Shown one piece after another: positions 52,994 to 63,180 of a DNA stretch of 64,000 nucleotides. The stretch's first letter is position 1; every line of letters begins with the position of its first letter. A model generated the notes under the pieces. That model was not told the origin of the DNA. It saw only the letters and a program-made list of their open reading frames with translations, and did not search any database. The stretch is taken from the NCBI RefSeq assembly GCF_020857975.1, contig NZ_JACWUO010000002.1, positions 248,001 through 312,000 of the forward strand, given 5' to 3'. A program made the position numbers and the translations under genes. This DNA comes from Stenotrophomonas rhizophila. GTDB lineage: Bacteria > Pseudomonadota > Gammaproteobacteria > Xanthomonadales > Xanthomonadaceae.

Positions 52994-53060
52994 GGGCAAT
53001 CTCCAATACGGGGCGCCATGATGGCGCACCGCCGCATTGTCGCAGAACCCGCGCGCAGCG

Positions 53061-53753
53061 TCAGACCTCGCAGCCGTCCGGGCCGCAGCCATCGCCCTGG
53101 CCCGCCGGGGCGGCCGGCGCGCGTTCGGCGGCGATCTGGCGCAGGATCTGGGCGAAGGCTTCCGGCGGCTGCGCGCCCTGGATGGCGTATTTATCATCGA
53201 TCACAAAGGTGGGCACCGACTGAATGCCCAACTGCTGGGCCTGTGCCAGCTGCGCCTGGATGTCGGCCAGCCCTTCCTCGCCGGCCAGCAGCGTGGTCAC
53301 CCGTGCCGCGGCGATGCCGCCGGCGGCCGCGGCCTCGATCAGGGTCTGCGGGTCGGCCAGGTTGCGGCCGTGGACGAAATGGGCGCGGAACAGCGCCTCC
53401 CCGACCGGCCCCTGCACGCCTTCACGCCCGGCCAGCCACAGCAGGCGGTGCGCCGGCAGCGTGGTGACCCGGACCTGGCCCTGGTCGAAGTCCATCGGCA
53501 GGCCTTCGGCACGCGCGCTGGTCTGGGTCTGGGAGAGGATCTGCTCGGTGCGCTCGGCACTGCCGAACTTGGCCTGGTAGGCCTGGCGCAGCGGCACCGG
53601 CGTGGTGCCGGCATCGGGGTCGAGCAGGAACGGATGCCAGTGCACCTCGACCTCGGGGGCCTGGTCACCCAGCAGGGCCAGGCCTTGCTCGAAACGGTGC
53701 TTGCCGATCCAGCACCAGGGGCAGACAACGTCGGACCAGATATCGATTTTCAT
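53061..53753 (-). CDS. DsbA-family oxidoreductase (FrnE-like)
   Basis: 230 residues. The thioredoxin-fold active site is WSDVVCPWCWIGKHRFE (about 6-22, CPWC), and the cis-Pro region is LGIQSVPTFVIDDKYAI (about 186-202). No signal peptide, so cytosolic, as in FrnE proteins. The C-terminus has an extra pair CGPDGC (about 223-228), seen in some relatives, that may add redox or metal binding. Substrate unknown. Confidence 0.9.
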   Translation of the reverse strand: MKIDIWSDVVCPWCWIGKHRFEQGLALLGDQAPEVEVHWHPFLLDPDAGTTPVPLRQAYQAKFGSAERTEQILSQTQTSARAEGLPMDFDQGQVRVTTLPAHRLLWLAGREGVQGPVGEALFRAHFVHGRNLADPQTLIEAAAAGGIAAARVTTLLAGEEGLADIQAQLAQAQQLGIQSVPTFVIDDKYAIQGAQPPEAFAQILRQIAAERAPAAPAGQGDGCGPDGCEV

Positions 53754-53832
53754 GAGCCATGCCTATGGGCTGCGGGCGGCCAAAACAAGGGGCCTTCGCG
53801 CATCTGCGTGCAGGCATTCGTACCCATCCACC

Positions 53833-53857
53833 GTACCCACCAACGGTGGGTACCTAC
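53833..53857. repeat. GTAG-type REP overlapping CYTH gene end
   Basis: GTACCCACCAACGGTGGGTA then CCTAC. Its GTAG end (read on the minus strand) contains the CYTH gene's TAG stop (53854-53856). Confidence 0.85.
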
Positions 53858-54360
53858 GGGCCGCGTTCGGCCGCCGACCAGCGCGCATACGGGTGCGCGG
53901 CCAGGGCCAGGTTGTAGTAGCGCACCTGGTCGGTGACCTCCTCGCCGACCCAGTCGGGTTTGGCGATGACCTGGTCGGCATGCTCCAGTTCGACCTCGGC
54001 CACCACCAGCCCGGCGTTGTCGCCGAGGAATTCGTCCACCTCCCAGACCAGCCCGGCATGCCGGACCAGATGCCGGCGTTTGTCGACCAGCCCGCCCACG
54101 CACAACGCCAGCAGCGCGCGTGCATCGTCGGGCGGGATCGGGTAGTCGAACTCCTGGCGGGTATGCCCGACCTCGCGCGACTTGATGTTGACGAACGCCT
54201 GCGCGCCCTGGATGCGCACCCGCACCGAGGCCTTCTGTGCGCCGCTGTCGAGCGCGGCGGCGTCGTTGATGTAGCCCTGCGCCATCGGAATGACCGCATG
54301 CGCCGCAGCGCGCCAACCATCGCCGGTGACCAGGAACTTGCGTTCGATTTCAATGCCCAT
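53854..54360 (-). CDS. CYTH-domain protein
   Basis: 168 residues. The signature MGIEIERKFLV (ExExK) opens the gene. KASVRVRIQGAQAFVNIKSR, QEFDYPIPPDDARALLALC, VWEVDEFLGDNAGLVVAEVEL complete the triphosphate-tunnel fold. It resembles NE1496/YgiF-like inorganic tripolyphosphatases of about this size. Activity probably triphosphate hydrolysis with a divalent metal. Cytosolic. Confidence 0.93.
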   Translation of the reverse strand: MGIEIERKFLVTGDGWRAAAHAVIPMAQGYINDAAALDSGAQKASVRVRIQGAQAFVNIKSREVGHTRQEFDYPIPPDDARALLALCVGGLVDKRRHLVRHAGLVWEVDEFLGDNAGLVVAEVELEHADQVIAKPDWVGEEVTDQVRYYNLALAAHPYARWSAAERGP

Positions 54361-54450
54361 GAACACAGTATGGCGGGCGTGCCCGATGCTGCCTACCCGC
54401 GACGGTGCGCTGCGCCTACACTGCGCGCCCCTTCCCAGGATCCGGCCTTG

Positions 54451-55101
54451 ATGACACGCCGTCGCCTCCCGCCGCTTCGCTCCGCCCTGCCCGTTCTTGC
54501 CCTGCTCGCCGCCCCTGCCATTGCGGCAACGTCGGCGGGCCCCTCGCTGGCCCAGGCGCAGGCAGCGATGGACACGATGTTCGATGCGGCCATCGCCGAT
54601 CGTCCGGCCAGCGACAGCAGCCGCCTGGTGGCCGAGGCGTTCCGCCCGCGCCTGAAGGCGTTGTCCAGCTGCCTGCCGGTGGCCGGCACGGCCACGCCGA
54701 CGGTGGACTGCATCGTCACCGCCCAGGCCGGCCCGGAGCCGGTGCACCGCCTGCTGCGTTTCAGCCTGGTGCAGGCGCAATGGACGCTGGCCGGCGAGCA
54801 GCGCAACCTGCCGGTGCCGGTGCCGCCGGTGGCGCGCGTGCAGGTGCTGTTGCGCGAACAGTTCAGGCAGCGCCTGGCGCGCAGCGACGATGCGCGGACC
54901 CGCCGGGAGCTGGAATATGCCGCCGGCGCGGCCGAGGTGTTGGCGGTGGAGGACTGCGAGATTGGCGATGAGGCGCCGGTGATCGAATGCCAGGTGACCG
55001 CCACGGCCGGCGACGAACGCGGCCAGCAGAACATGGCGTTCACGGTGGTAAATGGGGCGTGGGAAAACGCGGGCACGGCAGTGGGTGCGGCGGCCGACTG
55101 A
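54451..55101 (+). CDS. Hypothetical secreted protein
   Basis: 216 residues from ATG 54451; the codon just before is TTG and the ribosome site is weak (CCAGGA about 13 nt upstream). Signal peptide about 1-26 (LPVLALLAAPAIAA). The mature part has two Cys-bearing halves of similar outline (LSSCLPVAGTATPTVDCIVTA and VEDCEIGDEAPVIECQVTATA), suggesting an internal duplication with one disulfide in each. No family recognised. Periplasmic. Confidence 0.75.
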   Translation: MTRRRLPPLRSALPVLALLAAPAIAATSAGPSLAQAQAAMDTMFDAAIADRPASDSSRLVAEAFRPRLKALSSCLPVAGTATPTVDCIVTAQAGPEPVHRLLRFSLVQAQWTLAGEQRNLPVPVPPVARVQVLLREQFRQRLARSDDARTRRELEYAAGAAEVLAVEDCEIGDEAPVIECQVTATAGDERGQQNMAFTVVNGAWENAGTAVGAAAD

Positions 55102-55117
55102 CCGTCGACCGCAGGAG

Positions 55118-55142
55118 GCAGCCGGGCAGAGCCCGGCGCTAC
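55118..55142. repeat. GTAG-type REP overlapping rlmD stop
   Basis: GCAGCCGGGCAGAGCCCGGC then GCTAC. On the minus strand it opens GTAGCGCCGGGC, and that TAG is the rlmD stop codon (55139-55141). Its core matches the REP at 14091-14115. Confidence 0.86.
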
Positions 55143-56476
55143 GCGCGCTTTTCGAACACCGCGATGCTTTCCACGTGCGCGGTATGCGGAAACATGTCCA
55201 TCGCACCGGCACTGACCAGGGTGAAGCCCTGCTCGTTGACCAGATAACCGGCATCGCGCGCCAGCGAACCGGGGTGGCAGCTCACATAGACGATGCGCTT
55301 GAACTGCTTCAACGGCAGCTGCTGCAGCACCTCGATCGCCCCCGAGCGCGGCGGGTCCAGCAACAGCTTGTCAAACCCCTGGCGCATCCACGGCGCCTGC
55401 CGCTGGTCCTGGGTCAGGTCGGCGGCATGGAACTGCGCATTGCCCAGCCCATTGCGCTCGGCATTTTCCCTGGCCCGCGCCACCAGCCCGGCCTCGCCTT
55501 CCACCCCGACCACCTCGCGCACGGTACGCGCCAGCGGCAGGGTGAAATTGCCCAGCCCGCAGAACAGATCCAGCACCCGCTCGTCCGGGCCGGCATCGAG
55601 CAGTTCCAGCGCCAGCTGGATCATCTTCACGTTGAGCGGGGCGTTGACCTGGATGAAGTCCAGCGGACGGAACGCCAGTTCCACATCCCACGGCGCCAGC
55701 TTGAACGACAGCGGCGCCTGCGCCGGCCACAGCGGGTGCACCGACTCCACGCCACCGGGCTGCAGCGAAATGGCAAAGCCGTGTTCCTGGCCGAAGCCGA
55801 TCCAGGCGGCGCGGTCGGCGTCGCTGAGCGGCAGCATGTGGCGGATGGTCAGCATCACCGTTTCGTCGCCGGCAATGAACTCGATCTGCGGGATATCGCG
55901 CTTGCCTTCAAGCGTTTCGATGAATTCGGCCAGCACCGAAACCTTGCTGCCGATCTGCGGGATCACCGTCAGGCATTGGCCCAGGTCGGCGACAAAGCGT
56001 GGATCCTGCTCGCGGAACCCGACCAGGGTCTTGTCCTTCTTTTCCACCCGGCGCACCGAGAAGCGGCCCTTGCGGCGATAGCCCCAGCTCTGGCCGACCA
56101 GCGGTGGCAGCACCGTGCCCGGGCTGACATGGCCGATCCGGGTCAGGTTGTCCATCAGCACGCGCTGCTTGGCCACGATCTGCTGCGATTCATCCAGATG
56201 CTGCAGCACGCAGCCGGCGCAGACGCCGAAATGCGGGCACTGCGGGGCGACCCGCTGCGGCGAGGGCTGCAGCACCTCCAGGGTGCGCGCCTCGTCGAAA
56301 TGGCGGTTGCGCGCGGTCGGTTCGGCACGCACCACTTCGCCCGGCAACGCGCCGGTGATGAAGGTGACCTTGCTGCCCTCGCCGTCACGGCGGGCAACGC
56401 CACGGCCATCATGGCTGAGGTCGACGATGGTGGTCTGGAAGGGCGTACGGTCGAGTCGGGAGCGGGTTCGGGCCAC
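55139..56476 (-). CDS. rlmD: 23S rRNA (uracil(1939)-C(5))-methyltransferase RlmD
   Basis: 445 residues from GTG 56476, chosen as the nearest start before the TRAM domain (about 8-65, IVDLSHDGRGVARRDGEG). The Fe-S cluster Cys set is CPHFGVCAGCVLQHL (about 78-92). SAM domain: LDLFCGLGNFTLPLA (about 289-303), LLLDPPRSGAIEVL, and YVSCHPGSLARDAGYL (catalytic Cys, about 398-413). It methylates U1939 of 23S rRNA. The stop codon is inside a REP. Confidence 0.94.
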   Translation of the reverse strand: MARTRSRLDRTPFQTTIVDLSHDGRGVARRDGEGSKVTFITGALPGEVVRAEPTARNRHFDEARTLEVLQPSPQRVAPQCPHFGVCAGCVLQHLDESQQIVAKQRVLMDNLTRIGHVSPGTVLPPLVGQSWGYRRKGRFSVRRVEKKDKTLVGFREQDPRFVADLGQCLTVIPQIGSKVSVLAEFIETLEGKRDIPQIEFIAGDETVMLTIRHMLPLSDADRAAWIGFGQEHGFAISLQPGGVESVHPLWPAQAPLSFKLAPWDVELAFRPLDFIQVNAPLNVKMIQLALELLDAGPDERVLDLFCGLGNFTLPLARTVREVVGVEGEAGLVARARENAERNGLGNAQFHAADLTQDQRQAPWMRQGFDKLLLDPPRSGAIEVLQQLPLKQFKRIVYVSCHPGSLARDAGYLVNEQGFTLVSAGAMDMFPHTAHVESIAVFEKRA

Positions 56477-56616
56477 GTGGCAACAGGCTGCGGGCAAAAA
56501 GGGTGCGTATTGTCGCAGATACCAACGTCCGACGGCCCCGGCCAGGCTGGAAACGCTTGCAGCGCGCGCTGTCATGTTTAATATGGGCAGAGCTGACATG
56601 GATGGAGGCAAGCACA

Positions 56617-57342
56617 ATGCAGATGACCCAACGGGACCCCATGCCCCGATTCCTGCTCGTCGAGGACGACACCATCAGCCGCGGCTTCTTCAAGGCCGCG
56701 CTGGAGACCCTGCCGGCGCAGGTGGACACCGCCGATTCGCTGGCCACGGCCATGGACCGCGGCCGCAGCGGCCAGCACGACCTGTGGCTGATCGACGTCA
56801 ACCTGCCCGATGGCAATGGCACCGAGTTGCTGCACCAGTTGCGCCGTTCCCGCCCGGACACCCCGGCCCTGGCCCATACCGCCGATGGCGACACCAGCAT
56901 CCACGCCTGCCTGCGCGATGCCGGCTTCAGCGAGACGCTGGTCAAGCCCTTGTCCCGCGAGCAGCTGCTCAAGGCGGTGCGGCGGGCGCTGGTCAACAGC
57001 CCGGGCAGTGCCCCGGCGCCGGGCAACGAGGCCAGCGAGGCCGAGCGTGAAGACTGGGACGAAATCACCGCCCTGGCCGCGCTGAACGGGCAGCGCCACC
57101 ATCTGATCGCCCTGCGCGAACTGTTCCTGGCCGAACTGCCCGGGGTCCGCGACGCAGTTGCCCAGGCGCTGCTGCTGCACGACCTGCGCGCCCTGCATGG
57201 GCAACTGCACCGGCTGCAGGCCAGCTGCGGCTTTGTCGGCGCGGCGCGGTTGGCGCGGGCGGTACGGCAGCTGCACCAAGCGCCGGATTCAACCGGTGCG
57301 CATACCAGGTTCCAGGCGGCGGTGGAATCGTTGCTGCATTGA
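56617..57342 (+). CDS. Receiver-HPt response regulator without DNA-binding output
   Basis: 241 residues from ATG 56617, chosen because GGAGG lies 8 nt upstream; downstream ATGs at 56623 and 56641 are also possible. The receiver domain (about 9-125): FLLVEDDTISRGFF, phospho-acceptor Asp in WLIDVNLPDGNG, and LVKPLSREQLL with the conserved Lys. The C-terminus (about 150-240) looks like an HPt four-helix domain with LHGQLHRLQASCGFVGAARLA; the usual HxLKG reads HRLQA. Such proteins relay phosphate rather than bind DNA. Divergent from rlmD. Confidence 0.82.
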   Translation: MQMTQRDPMPRFLLVEDDTISRGFFKAALETLPAQVDTADSLATAMDRGRSGQHDLWLIDVNLPDGNGTELLHQLRRSRPDTPALAHTADGDTSIHACLRDAGFSETLVKPLSREQLLKAVRRALVNSPGSAPAPGNEASEAEREDWDEITALAALNGQRHHLIALRELFLAELPGVRDAVAQALLLHDLRALHGQLHRLQASCGFVGAARLARAVRQLHQAPDSTGAHTRFQAAVESLLH

Positions 57343-57377
57343 GTGGCAGGTCCGGGCATACCCGCGCGGGAGACCCG

Positions 57378-57446
57378 GTAGATCCGACCCGTGGTCGGAT
57401 GCCCTTCGTTCCGGCACCGCGATGTCCGAGCGTAGCTCGGACCTAC
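57378..57446. repeat. GTAG-type REP inverted pair overlapping recO stop
   Basis: GTAGATCCGACCCGTGGTCG... (57378-57402) and GTCCGAGCGTAGCTCGGACC + TAC (57424-57446). The GTAG of the second unit contains the recO stop (57443-57445). Confidence 0.87.
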
Positions 57447-58165
57447 CGGCGGCGGGCCAGGTCCTCGAGCATTTCCCAGGATTTCAGCCCGCGCCCGCCC
57501 AGGTGGTGCAGCAGCACCGCTCGCATTGCCCGGCGCAGGCTGGCCAGGTCGTCGGCGCCGGGCATGGCGTCGGCGGCCAGGGCCAGCAGCGCGCTGCCGG
57601 TGGCCGCGCCCTGGCGCTGCTGCGCGCCACGGTCGCTGAGCAGGCGCAGCGGCCCTTCCTGAGGGTCCAGCTGGTAGCGCGCGGCCGGGTCCAGCGGCTG
57701 GCCGTCGCTGCTGTGGCGCAGGTCGAAACCCACCCCCAGCACATCCAGCAGGTCGCGTTCGAATCGGCGCAGGGTCCAGGCCAGCGGCTCGCCGTCGCGC
57801 AGGCGCTGGCGGACCTGCCCGTAGTGGTCGTACAGCTCCGGCAGCGGGTCCTGGCGGGGCGCCAGCCGCATCATCAGTTCGTTGATGTAGAACCCGGCCA
57901 GCATCGCCTCCCCGCCCAGCCGCGGGGCGGCATCCAGGGCTTCGGCCCCGCGCAGTTGGGCCAGCTCGCCGCGCTGCACCGCCGTCAGACGGATCCACTG
58001 CAGCGGCTGCAGCGCCGCCCGCAGTGTCTGGCTGCGTGGGCTGCTCAGGCCGCGCGCCAGCACCCCGATGCGGCCGTACTGCTCGGTCAGCACCTCCACC
58101 AGCAGGCTGGTTTCGCGCCAGGGGCGGGCGTGCAGCACGAAGGCCGGCTCGTCGTCGATGCGCAT
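57443..58165 (-). CDS. recO: DNA repair protein RecO
   Basis: 240 residues. The N-terminal OB fold (about 5-85) is [19 protein letters not shown] and [11 protein letters not shown]. Then [25 protein letters not shown] and [18 protein letters not shown], standard RecO helices. No C-terminal zinc finger Cys set is visible. It loads RecA in the RecF pathway. It follows era with a 31-bp gap, the usual order. Confidence 0.94.
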   Translation of the reverse strand: MRIDDEPAFVLHARPWRETSLLVEVLTEQYGRIGVLARGLSSPRSQTLRAALQPLQWIRLTAVQRGELAQLRGAEALDAAPRLGGEAMLAGFYINELMMRLAPRQDPLPELYDHYGQVRQRLRDGEPLAWTLRRFERDLLDVLGVGFDLRHSSDGQPLDPAARYQLDPQEGPLRLLSDRGAQQRQGAATGSALLALAADAMPGADDLASLRRAMRAVLLHHLGGRGLKSWEMLEDLARRR

Positions 58166-58196
58166 GGCTCAGCCGCCGGTTGCCGTGGGCCCCGGC

Positions 58197-59093
58197 TTAT
58201 TCGTAGCCGAACGCCTTCAGCGCGGCTTCGTCGTCCGACCAGCCCTCGCGCACGCGCACCCAGGTTTCCAGGAACACCTTGGCGCCGAACAACCGCTCCA
58301 TCTGCAGGCGCGACTTGGCACCGATCTCCTTCAGGCGGGTGCCGCCCTTGCCGATCACGATCGCCTTCTGGCCTTCGCGCTCGACCCAGATCACCGCGCC
58401 GATGCGCAGCAGGTTGCCGTCCTCGACGAAACGCTCGATCTCCACCGTGGTGGCATACGGCAGCTCCTCGCCCAACTGGCGCATCAGCTGCTCGCGGACC
58501 AGCTCGCCGGCCAGAAACCGCTGGCTGCGGTCGGTGATCTCATCCTCGCCGAACATCGGCGGGGCCTCGGGCAGCAGCTTGAGCAGGTCGCGTACCAGCG
58601 CTTCCAGGCCGTTGCGCTTCTGCGCCGAGATCGGGTGCACCGCGGCGAACGTGCGCCCTTCGGTGACCTGCTGCAGGAACGGCAGCAGCGCGCCCTTGTC
58701 CTTGAGCCGGTCGACCTTGTTGACCACCAGCACCACCGGAATCCCCGAGTCGCGCAGCACGTTGAAGGCCAGGGTGTCCTCCTCGTCCCAGCGGCCGGCT
58801 TCGATCACCAGCATGCCCGCGTCCACGCCCTCCAGCGAACCGCGCGCGGCGCGGTTCATGACCCGGTTCATGGCGCGCTTCTGCGCCCGGTGCAGGCCGG
58901 GGGTGTCCACCAGCACCAGCTGCCCTTCCGGATAGCTGGCAATGCCCAGCAGCCGGTGCCGGGTGGTCTGCGGCCGGTTGGAGACGATGCTGACCTTGGC
59001 GCCCACCAGGGCGTTGGTCAGGGTGGATTTGCCGACATTGGGGCGGCCGATGACCGCTACGCTGCCGCAACGATGGGGGGTTGCTTCGCTCAC
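58197..59093 (-). CDS. era: GTPase Era
   Basis: 298 residues from a GTG that overlaps the rnc stop (GTGA). G motifs: [14 protein letters not shown] (about 16-29), DTPG, NKVD (in [11 protein letters not shown]). C-terminal KH domain: [26 protein letters not shown] region (about 220-255). It binds 16S rRNA and helps 30S assembly. Confidence 0.97.
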   Translation of the reverse strand: MSEATPHRCGSVAVIGRPNVGKSTLTNALVGAKVSIVSNRPQTTRHRLLGIASYPEGQLVLVDTPGLHRAQKRAMNRVMNRAARGSLEGVDAGMLVIEAGRWDEEDTLAFNVLRDSGIPVVLVVNKVDRLKDKGALLPFLQQVTEGRTFAAVHPISAQKRNGLEALVRDLLKLLPEAPPMFGEDEITDRSQRFLAGELVREQLMRQLGEELPYATTVEIERFVEDGNLLRIGAVIWVEREGQKAIVIGKGGTRLKEIGAKSRLQMERLFGAKVFLETWVRVREGWSDDEAALKAFGYE

Positions 59094-59770
59094 TTGGAAT
59101 CCAGTTGCTCGAGGGCGGCCGCAGCCGCCTGTTGTTCGGCCAGCCGTCGCGAGGCACCTTCGCCTTCGGTGCTGACAGCAGGATCGGCTACGCCGCAGCG
59201 TACCCGGAAGATCTTGGCATGTTCGTCACCCGACTCTGACACCAGCTCGTACAGGGGCAGTGCCCGCTGCCGGGCCTGCAGCCATTCCTGCAATCGGGTC
59301 TTGGGGTCTTTTTCGGGCTTGCCGGTGGCCGGCAGCGCCTCCATGGAGGCGCTGAACCACGGCAGCACCACCGCCTGGCAGGCGGCAAAGCCCATGTCCA
59401 GGTAGATCGCCGCCACCACCGCTTCCAGCGCGTCGGCCAGGATCGAGTCGCGGCGGTGGCCACCGGATTTCATCTCGCCCGGGCCCATGATCAGCCGGTC
59501 GCCCAGTTCCAGGGTGCGCGCGATCACCGCCAGCGCGCCTTCGCGCACCAGTTCGGCGCGGGCGCGGGTCAGCGCGCCTTCGTCGGCCTTGGGCCAGCGC
59601 GCGTACAGCGCCTGGGCCACCATCATGTTGACGATGCTGTCGCCGAGGAATTCCAGCCGCTCATTGTTCGGGCTGCCGGCACTGCGATGCGTCAGGGCCT
59701 GCTGGAGCAGGCCCGGATCCTGGAAGGGGTGGCCGATCAGGTCACCGCGTTGGAAAGTCTTAGTCGACAC
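59090..59770 (-). CDS. rnc: Ribonuclease III
   Basis: 226 residues from GTG 59770. The signature [20 protein letters not shown] (about 37-56) has the catalytic Glu/Asp. A C-terminal dsRBD follows (about 155-225; the segment [20 protein letters not shown]). It overlaps DUF4845 by 11 bases and era by four. It processes rRNA and other double-stranded RNA. Confidence 0.96.
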   Translation of the reverse strand: MSTKTFQRGDLIGHPFQDPGLLQQALTHRSAGSPNNERLEFLGDSIVNMMVAQALYARWPKADEGALTRARAELVREGALAVIARTLELGDRLIMGPGEMKSGGHRRDSILADALEAVVAAIYLDMGFAACQAVVLPWFSASMEALPATGKPEKDPKTRLQEWLQARQRALPLYELVSESGDEHAKIFRVRCGVADPAVSTEGEGASRRLAEQQAAAAALEQLDSK

Positions 59771-60143
59771 CGTTGAGGGTCAATTCCTGATGCGTATCAA
59801 ATTTGCCAACCACGTCCAGGTTGCCGATCAACTGGCGACGGACCTCGTAGTTGACCTTCATGTTCCAGCCACCGCCGACGCGCTCGAACTTCACATTGGA
59901 CGGCTTCACGTTTTCCGAGAAGCTGATGTCCAGGCGCTTGAAGAACATCTCCTGGACCCGCGCCGGCTCCATGTTGCCCACGCCCGGCTCCTTGGCCAGG
60001 CCCTTGAGCGCCGAACGCACCGAGTAGTACTCCGAGTACATCGGGAACAGCTTCATGCCGATATACAGGCCGAAGGCGACCACGATCAATACCACCAGGA
60101 ACGAGGTCAAGGTCATGCCGCGCTGCGTGTTCATCGTCTTCAT
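59760..60143 (-). CDS. DUF4845 pilin-like protein
   Basis: 127 residues from ATG 60143. The N-terminus is a pilin-type hydrophobic segment with a possible prepilin site ([19 protein letters not shown]), followed by a short globular domain ([52 protein letters not shown]). DUF4845 genes sit between lepB and rnc in many gammaproteobacteria. Function unknown. Confidence 0.93.
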   Translation of the reverse strand: MKTMNTQRGMTLTSFLVVLIVVAFGLYIGMKLFPMYSEYYSVRSALKGLAKEPGVGNMEPARVQEMFFKRLDISFSENVKPSNVKFERVGGGWNMKVNYEVRRQLIGNLDVVGKFDTHQELTLNGVD

Positions 60144-60175
60144 TGCGTTCTCCCCAGATACGCCTGTGCCATGGA

Positions 60176-60970
60176 TCAATGGATGCCCGAACCGATCCGC
60201 GACGGCTCGAAACCGTCCTTGCAGAACCAGCCCGAGCAGTTCAGCCAGATCAGGAATGCCTTGCCGCGCAGGTTTTCTTCCGGCAGCAGGCCCCAGAAGC
60301 GGCCATCGTCACTATTGTCGCGGTTGTCGCCCATCACCAGGTACTTGCCGGCCGGCACCGTCCACTGGCCTTCGCCACGCGGGTAATCGGTCTCCAGCAC
60401 GGTATGGGTACGGCCCGGCAGGTGCTCCACCAGCAGCGAGCTGCCCTCGCCCTGGCCGCGGTGGCCGGCGTACAGGCCCTTGTTGTCGTAGCTGAGCGGC
60501 TGGCCATTGAGGGTCAGGCCGTTGCCCTGGAACACGATCTGGTCGCCGGGCACGCCGATCACGCGCTTGATGAAGTTCTCGCCCTTGGCCGGGTCGGCAT
60601 CGGAATGGCCGGGGAAGTGGAACACCACCACGTCGCCACGCTTGGGCTCGCCCACCGGCACGATCTTGGCGTTGTTCAGCGGCAGGCGCAGGCCGTAGGC
60701 GAACTTGTTGACCAGGATGAAATCGCCGATCAGCAGGTTGGGCATCATCGAGCTGGACGGGATCTTGTACGGCTCGGCGATGAAGCTGCGCACGATCAGC
60801 ACGATCGCCAGCACCGGGAAGAACGCCCGCGAGTAGTCCACCAGCACCGGCTCGGAGTCCAGCAACCCGGCGCGCGCGGCGCGACGCTTGGCGAAGTACA
60901 GCTTGTCGGCGAGCAGGATCAGGCCCGAGGCCAGGGTCAGTACGACCAGGAGGATCTCAAACAATTTCAT
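60176..60970 (-). CDS. lepB: Signal peptidase I
   Basis: 264 residues. Membrane segments at about 5-20 and 50-70 are followed by the catalytic Ser in IPSSSMMPNLLIGD (about 93) and the Lys in ENFIKRVIGVPGD (about 148-160). The box GDNRDNSDDGRFWG (about 217-230) is intact. It cleaves Sec/Tat signal peptides at the inner membrane. Part of the lepA-lepB operon, 112 bp after lepA. Confidence 0.96.
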   Translation of the reverse strand: MKLFEILLVVLTLASGLILLADKLYFAKRRAARAGLLDSEPVLVDYSRAFFPVLAIVLIVRSFIAEPYKIPSSSMMPNLLIGDFILVNKFAYGLRLPLNNAKIVPVGEPKRGDVVVFHFPGHSDADPAKGENFIKRVIGVPGDQIVFQGNGLTLNGQPLSYDNKGLYAGHRGQGEGSSLLVEHLPGRTHTVLETDYPRGEGQWTVPAGKYLVMGDNRDNSDDGRFWGLLPEENLRGKAFLIWLNCSGWFCKDGFEPSRIGSGIH

Positions 60971-61082
60971 GCAGTGTCCTTGGGAACGGTGGCTGCGGGT
61001 GCCGGTACGGCAGGTCGGTGCCGCCCTGCGCGCCCGGCGGCACCTGGCCGGTGCCGCGCGGGAGCCGGACGGGCGCCCGGCC

Positions 61083-62888
61083 TTACTTGTCCATCTGCAG
61101 CACGGCCAGGAAGGCTTCCTGCGGGATTTCCACGCGGCCGACCTGCTTCATGCGCTTTTTGCCTTCCTTCTGCTTTTCGAGCAACTTCTTCTTGCGCGAA
61201 ACGTCGCCACCATAGCACTTGGCCAGCACGTTCTTGCGCATGGCCTTGACCGTGGTGCGGGAGATGATCTGCGAGCCCACCGCGGCCTGGATGGCCACGT
61301 CGAACTGCTGGCGCGGGATCAGTTCCTTCATCTTCTCGCACAGCTCGCGGCCGCGGCGGTCGGCATGGCTGCGGTGCACGATCAGCGACAGCGCATCGAC
61401 CTTGTCGCCATTGATCAGCACGTCCACGCGGACGAACGGGCCGGCATCGAAACGCACGAAGTGGTAGTCCAGCGAGGCATAGCCACGGCTGACCGACTTG
61501 AGCTTGTCGAAGAAGTCCAGCACCACTTCGGCCATCGGCAGCTCGTAGCTGATCTGCACCTGGCTGCCCAGGTAATTGATGCCGATCTGGCTGCCGCGCT
61601 TTTCTTCGCACAGCTTGATGATGCTGCCGATGTACTCCTCGGGCGTGAGCACGTTGGCGCGGATGATCGGCTCGCGGATCTCATCGACCATGTTCACCGG
61701 CGGCAGCTTGGCCGGGTTGTCCATGTTGATGATGCTGCCGTCGGTCTTGAGCACTTCATAGACCACCGTCGGCGCGGTGCTGATCAGGTCCAGGTTGTAC
61801 TCGCGCTCCAGGCGTTCCTGCACGATTTCCATGTGCAGCATGCCCAGGAAGCCGCAGCGGAAGCCGAAGCCCATCGCCTCGGAGCTTTCCGGTTCGAAAC
61901 GCAGCGCCGCATCGTTCAGGCGCAGCTTGTCCAGCGCCTCGCGCAGGTCCGGGTAGTCCTCGGCATCGACCGGGAACAGGCCGGCGAACACGCGCGGCTG
62001 CATTTCCTGGAAGCCCGGCAGCGCCTCGGACGCCGGGTCGGCGGCCAGGGTCAGGGTGTCGCCGACCGGCGCACCGTGGACGTCCTTGATGCTGGCGGTG
62101 ACCCAGCCCACTTCACCGGCACGCAGCGCCGGCAGCGCCTTGCGTTTGGGGGTGAACACGCCGACGTTTTCGACCTGGTGGTTGCGCCCGGTCGACATCA
62201 CCTGCAGCTTGTCGCCGGCCTTGATCTGGCCCTGCATCACCCGCACCAGCGAGACCACGCCCAGGTAGTTGTCGAACCACGAGTCGATGATCAGCGCCTG
62301 CAGCTTGTCGTTGGCGCGCGGGGCCGGCGGCGGAATGCGATGCACGATCGCCTCCAGCACGTCGACCACGTTCAGGCCGGTCTTGGCGCTGATCGCCACC
62401 GCGTCGGTGGCGTCGATGCCGATCACCGCTTCGATTTCGGCCTTGGCGCGCTCGATGTCGGCGGTGGGCAGGTCGATCTTGTTGATCACCGGCACCACTT
62501 CCAGCCCCTGCTCCACCGCGGTGTAGCAGTTGGCCACCGACTGCGCTTCCACGCCCTGGGCCGCATCGACCACCAGCAGCGCGCCTTCACAGGCCGCCAG
62601 CGAGCGGCTGACTTCATAGGAGAAGTCGACATGCCCGGGGGTGTCGATGAAGTTCAGGTGGTAGGTATTGCCGTCCTTGGCCACATACGGCAGCGACACC
62701 GACTGGGCCTTGATGGTGATCCCACGCTCGCGCTCGATCGGATTGGAGTCGAGCACCTGCGCTTCCATTTCACGGGCCTGGAGGCCGCCGCAAAGCTGGA
62801 TGATGCGATCGGCCAGCGTGGACTTGCCGTGGTCGACGTGGGCGATGATGGAGAAGTTGCGGATGAACCGCATCGAATCAGAAGACAT
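61083..62888 (-). CDS. lepA: Elongation factor 4 (LepA)
   Basis: 601 residues, full length. G1 [14 protein letters not shown] (about 16-29), GITIKAQ switch, DTPGHVDF, and NKIDLP. The C-terminal LepA-specific domain ends [20 protein letters not shown]. Ribosome-associated GTPase. First gene of a block continuing through lepB, DUF4845, rnc, era and recO. Confidence 0.98.
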   Translation of the reverse strand: MSSDSMRFIRNFSIIAHVDHGKSTLADRIIQLCGGLQAREMEAQVLDSNPIERERGITIKAQSVSLPYVAKDGNTYHLNFIDTPGHVDFSYEVSRSLAACEGALLVVDAAQGVEAQSVANCYTAVEQGLEVVPVINKIDLPTADIERAKAEIEAVIGIDATDAVAISAKTGLNVVDVLEAIVHRIPPPAPRANDKLQALIIDSWFDNYLGVVSLVRVMQGQIKAGDKLQVMSTGRNHQVENVGVFTPKRKALPALRAGEVGWVTASIKDVHGAPVGDTLTLAADPASEALPGFQEMQPRVFAGLFPVDAEDYPDLREALDKLRLNDAALRFEPESSEAMGFGFRCGFLGMLHMEIVQERLEREYNLDLISTAPTVVYEVLKTDGSIINMDNPAKLPPVNMVDEIREPIIRANVLTPEEYIGSIIKLCEEKRGSQIGINYLGSQVQISYELPMAEVVLDFFDKLKSVSRGYASLDYHFVRFDAGPFVRVDVLINGDKVDALSLIVHRSHADRRGRELCEKMKELIPRQQFDVAIQAAVGSQIISRTTVKAMRKNVLAKCYGGDVSRKKKLLEKQKEGKKRMKQVGRVEIPQEAFLAVLQMDK

Positions 62889-63088
62889 AGGTGGCGGCGG
62901 CGCGGCGCGTCGTCAGGATGACTGCGCATTGTCGCACATCTGCCAGGGGGCACCACGCCCCGCCCCAGACTGGCAAGGAAGCCAGGGGGCCTTACCGCAG
63001 GCCAGTCCGTGCAATCGCTACCGACTCGACAGCCTCTCTACCGGCAGCGGCCTCAATCAATCGAGAAAATTCGATAAAAATCAATAAC

Positions 63089-63117
63089 TTGAACCAATCC
63101 ACCTCGAGGTGTAGATA
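63089..63117 (+). promoter_or_regulatory. Putative promoter/operator of the Cys-rich peptide gene
   Basis: TTGAAC (63089-63094), 17 nt, TAGATA (63112-63117). The spacer contains a perfect 12-bp palindrome CACCTCGAGGTG (63100-63111), which could bind a repressor. A related segment (CCAATCCACATCTCAAGAGGTG, here given in part) lies at 63155-63176 over the ribosome site. The area 63055-63120 is AT-rich relative to the window. Confidence 0.45.
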
Positions 63118-63180
63118 CAAGTTGCCGGTTTTATCCGGCGCAGGTGATTTGAATCCAATCCACATCTCAAGAGGTGAACA

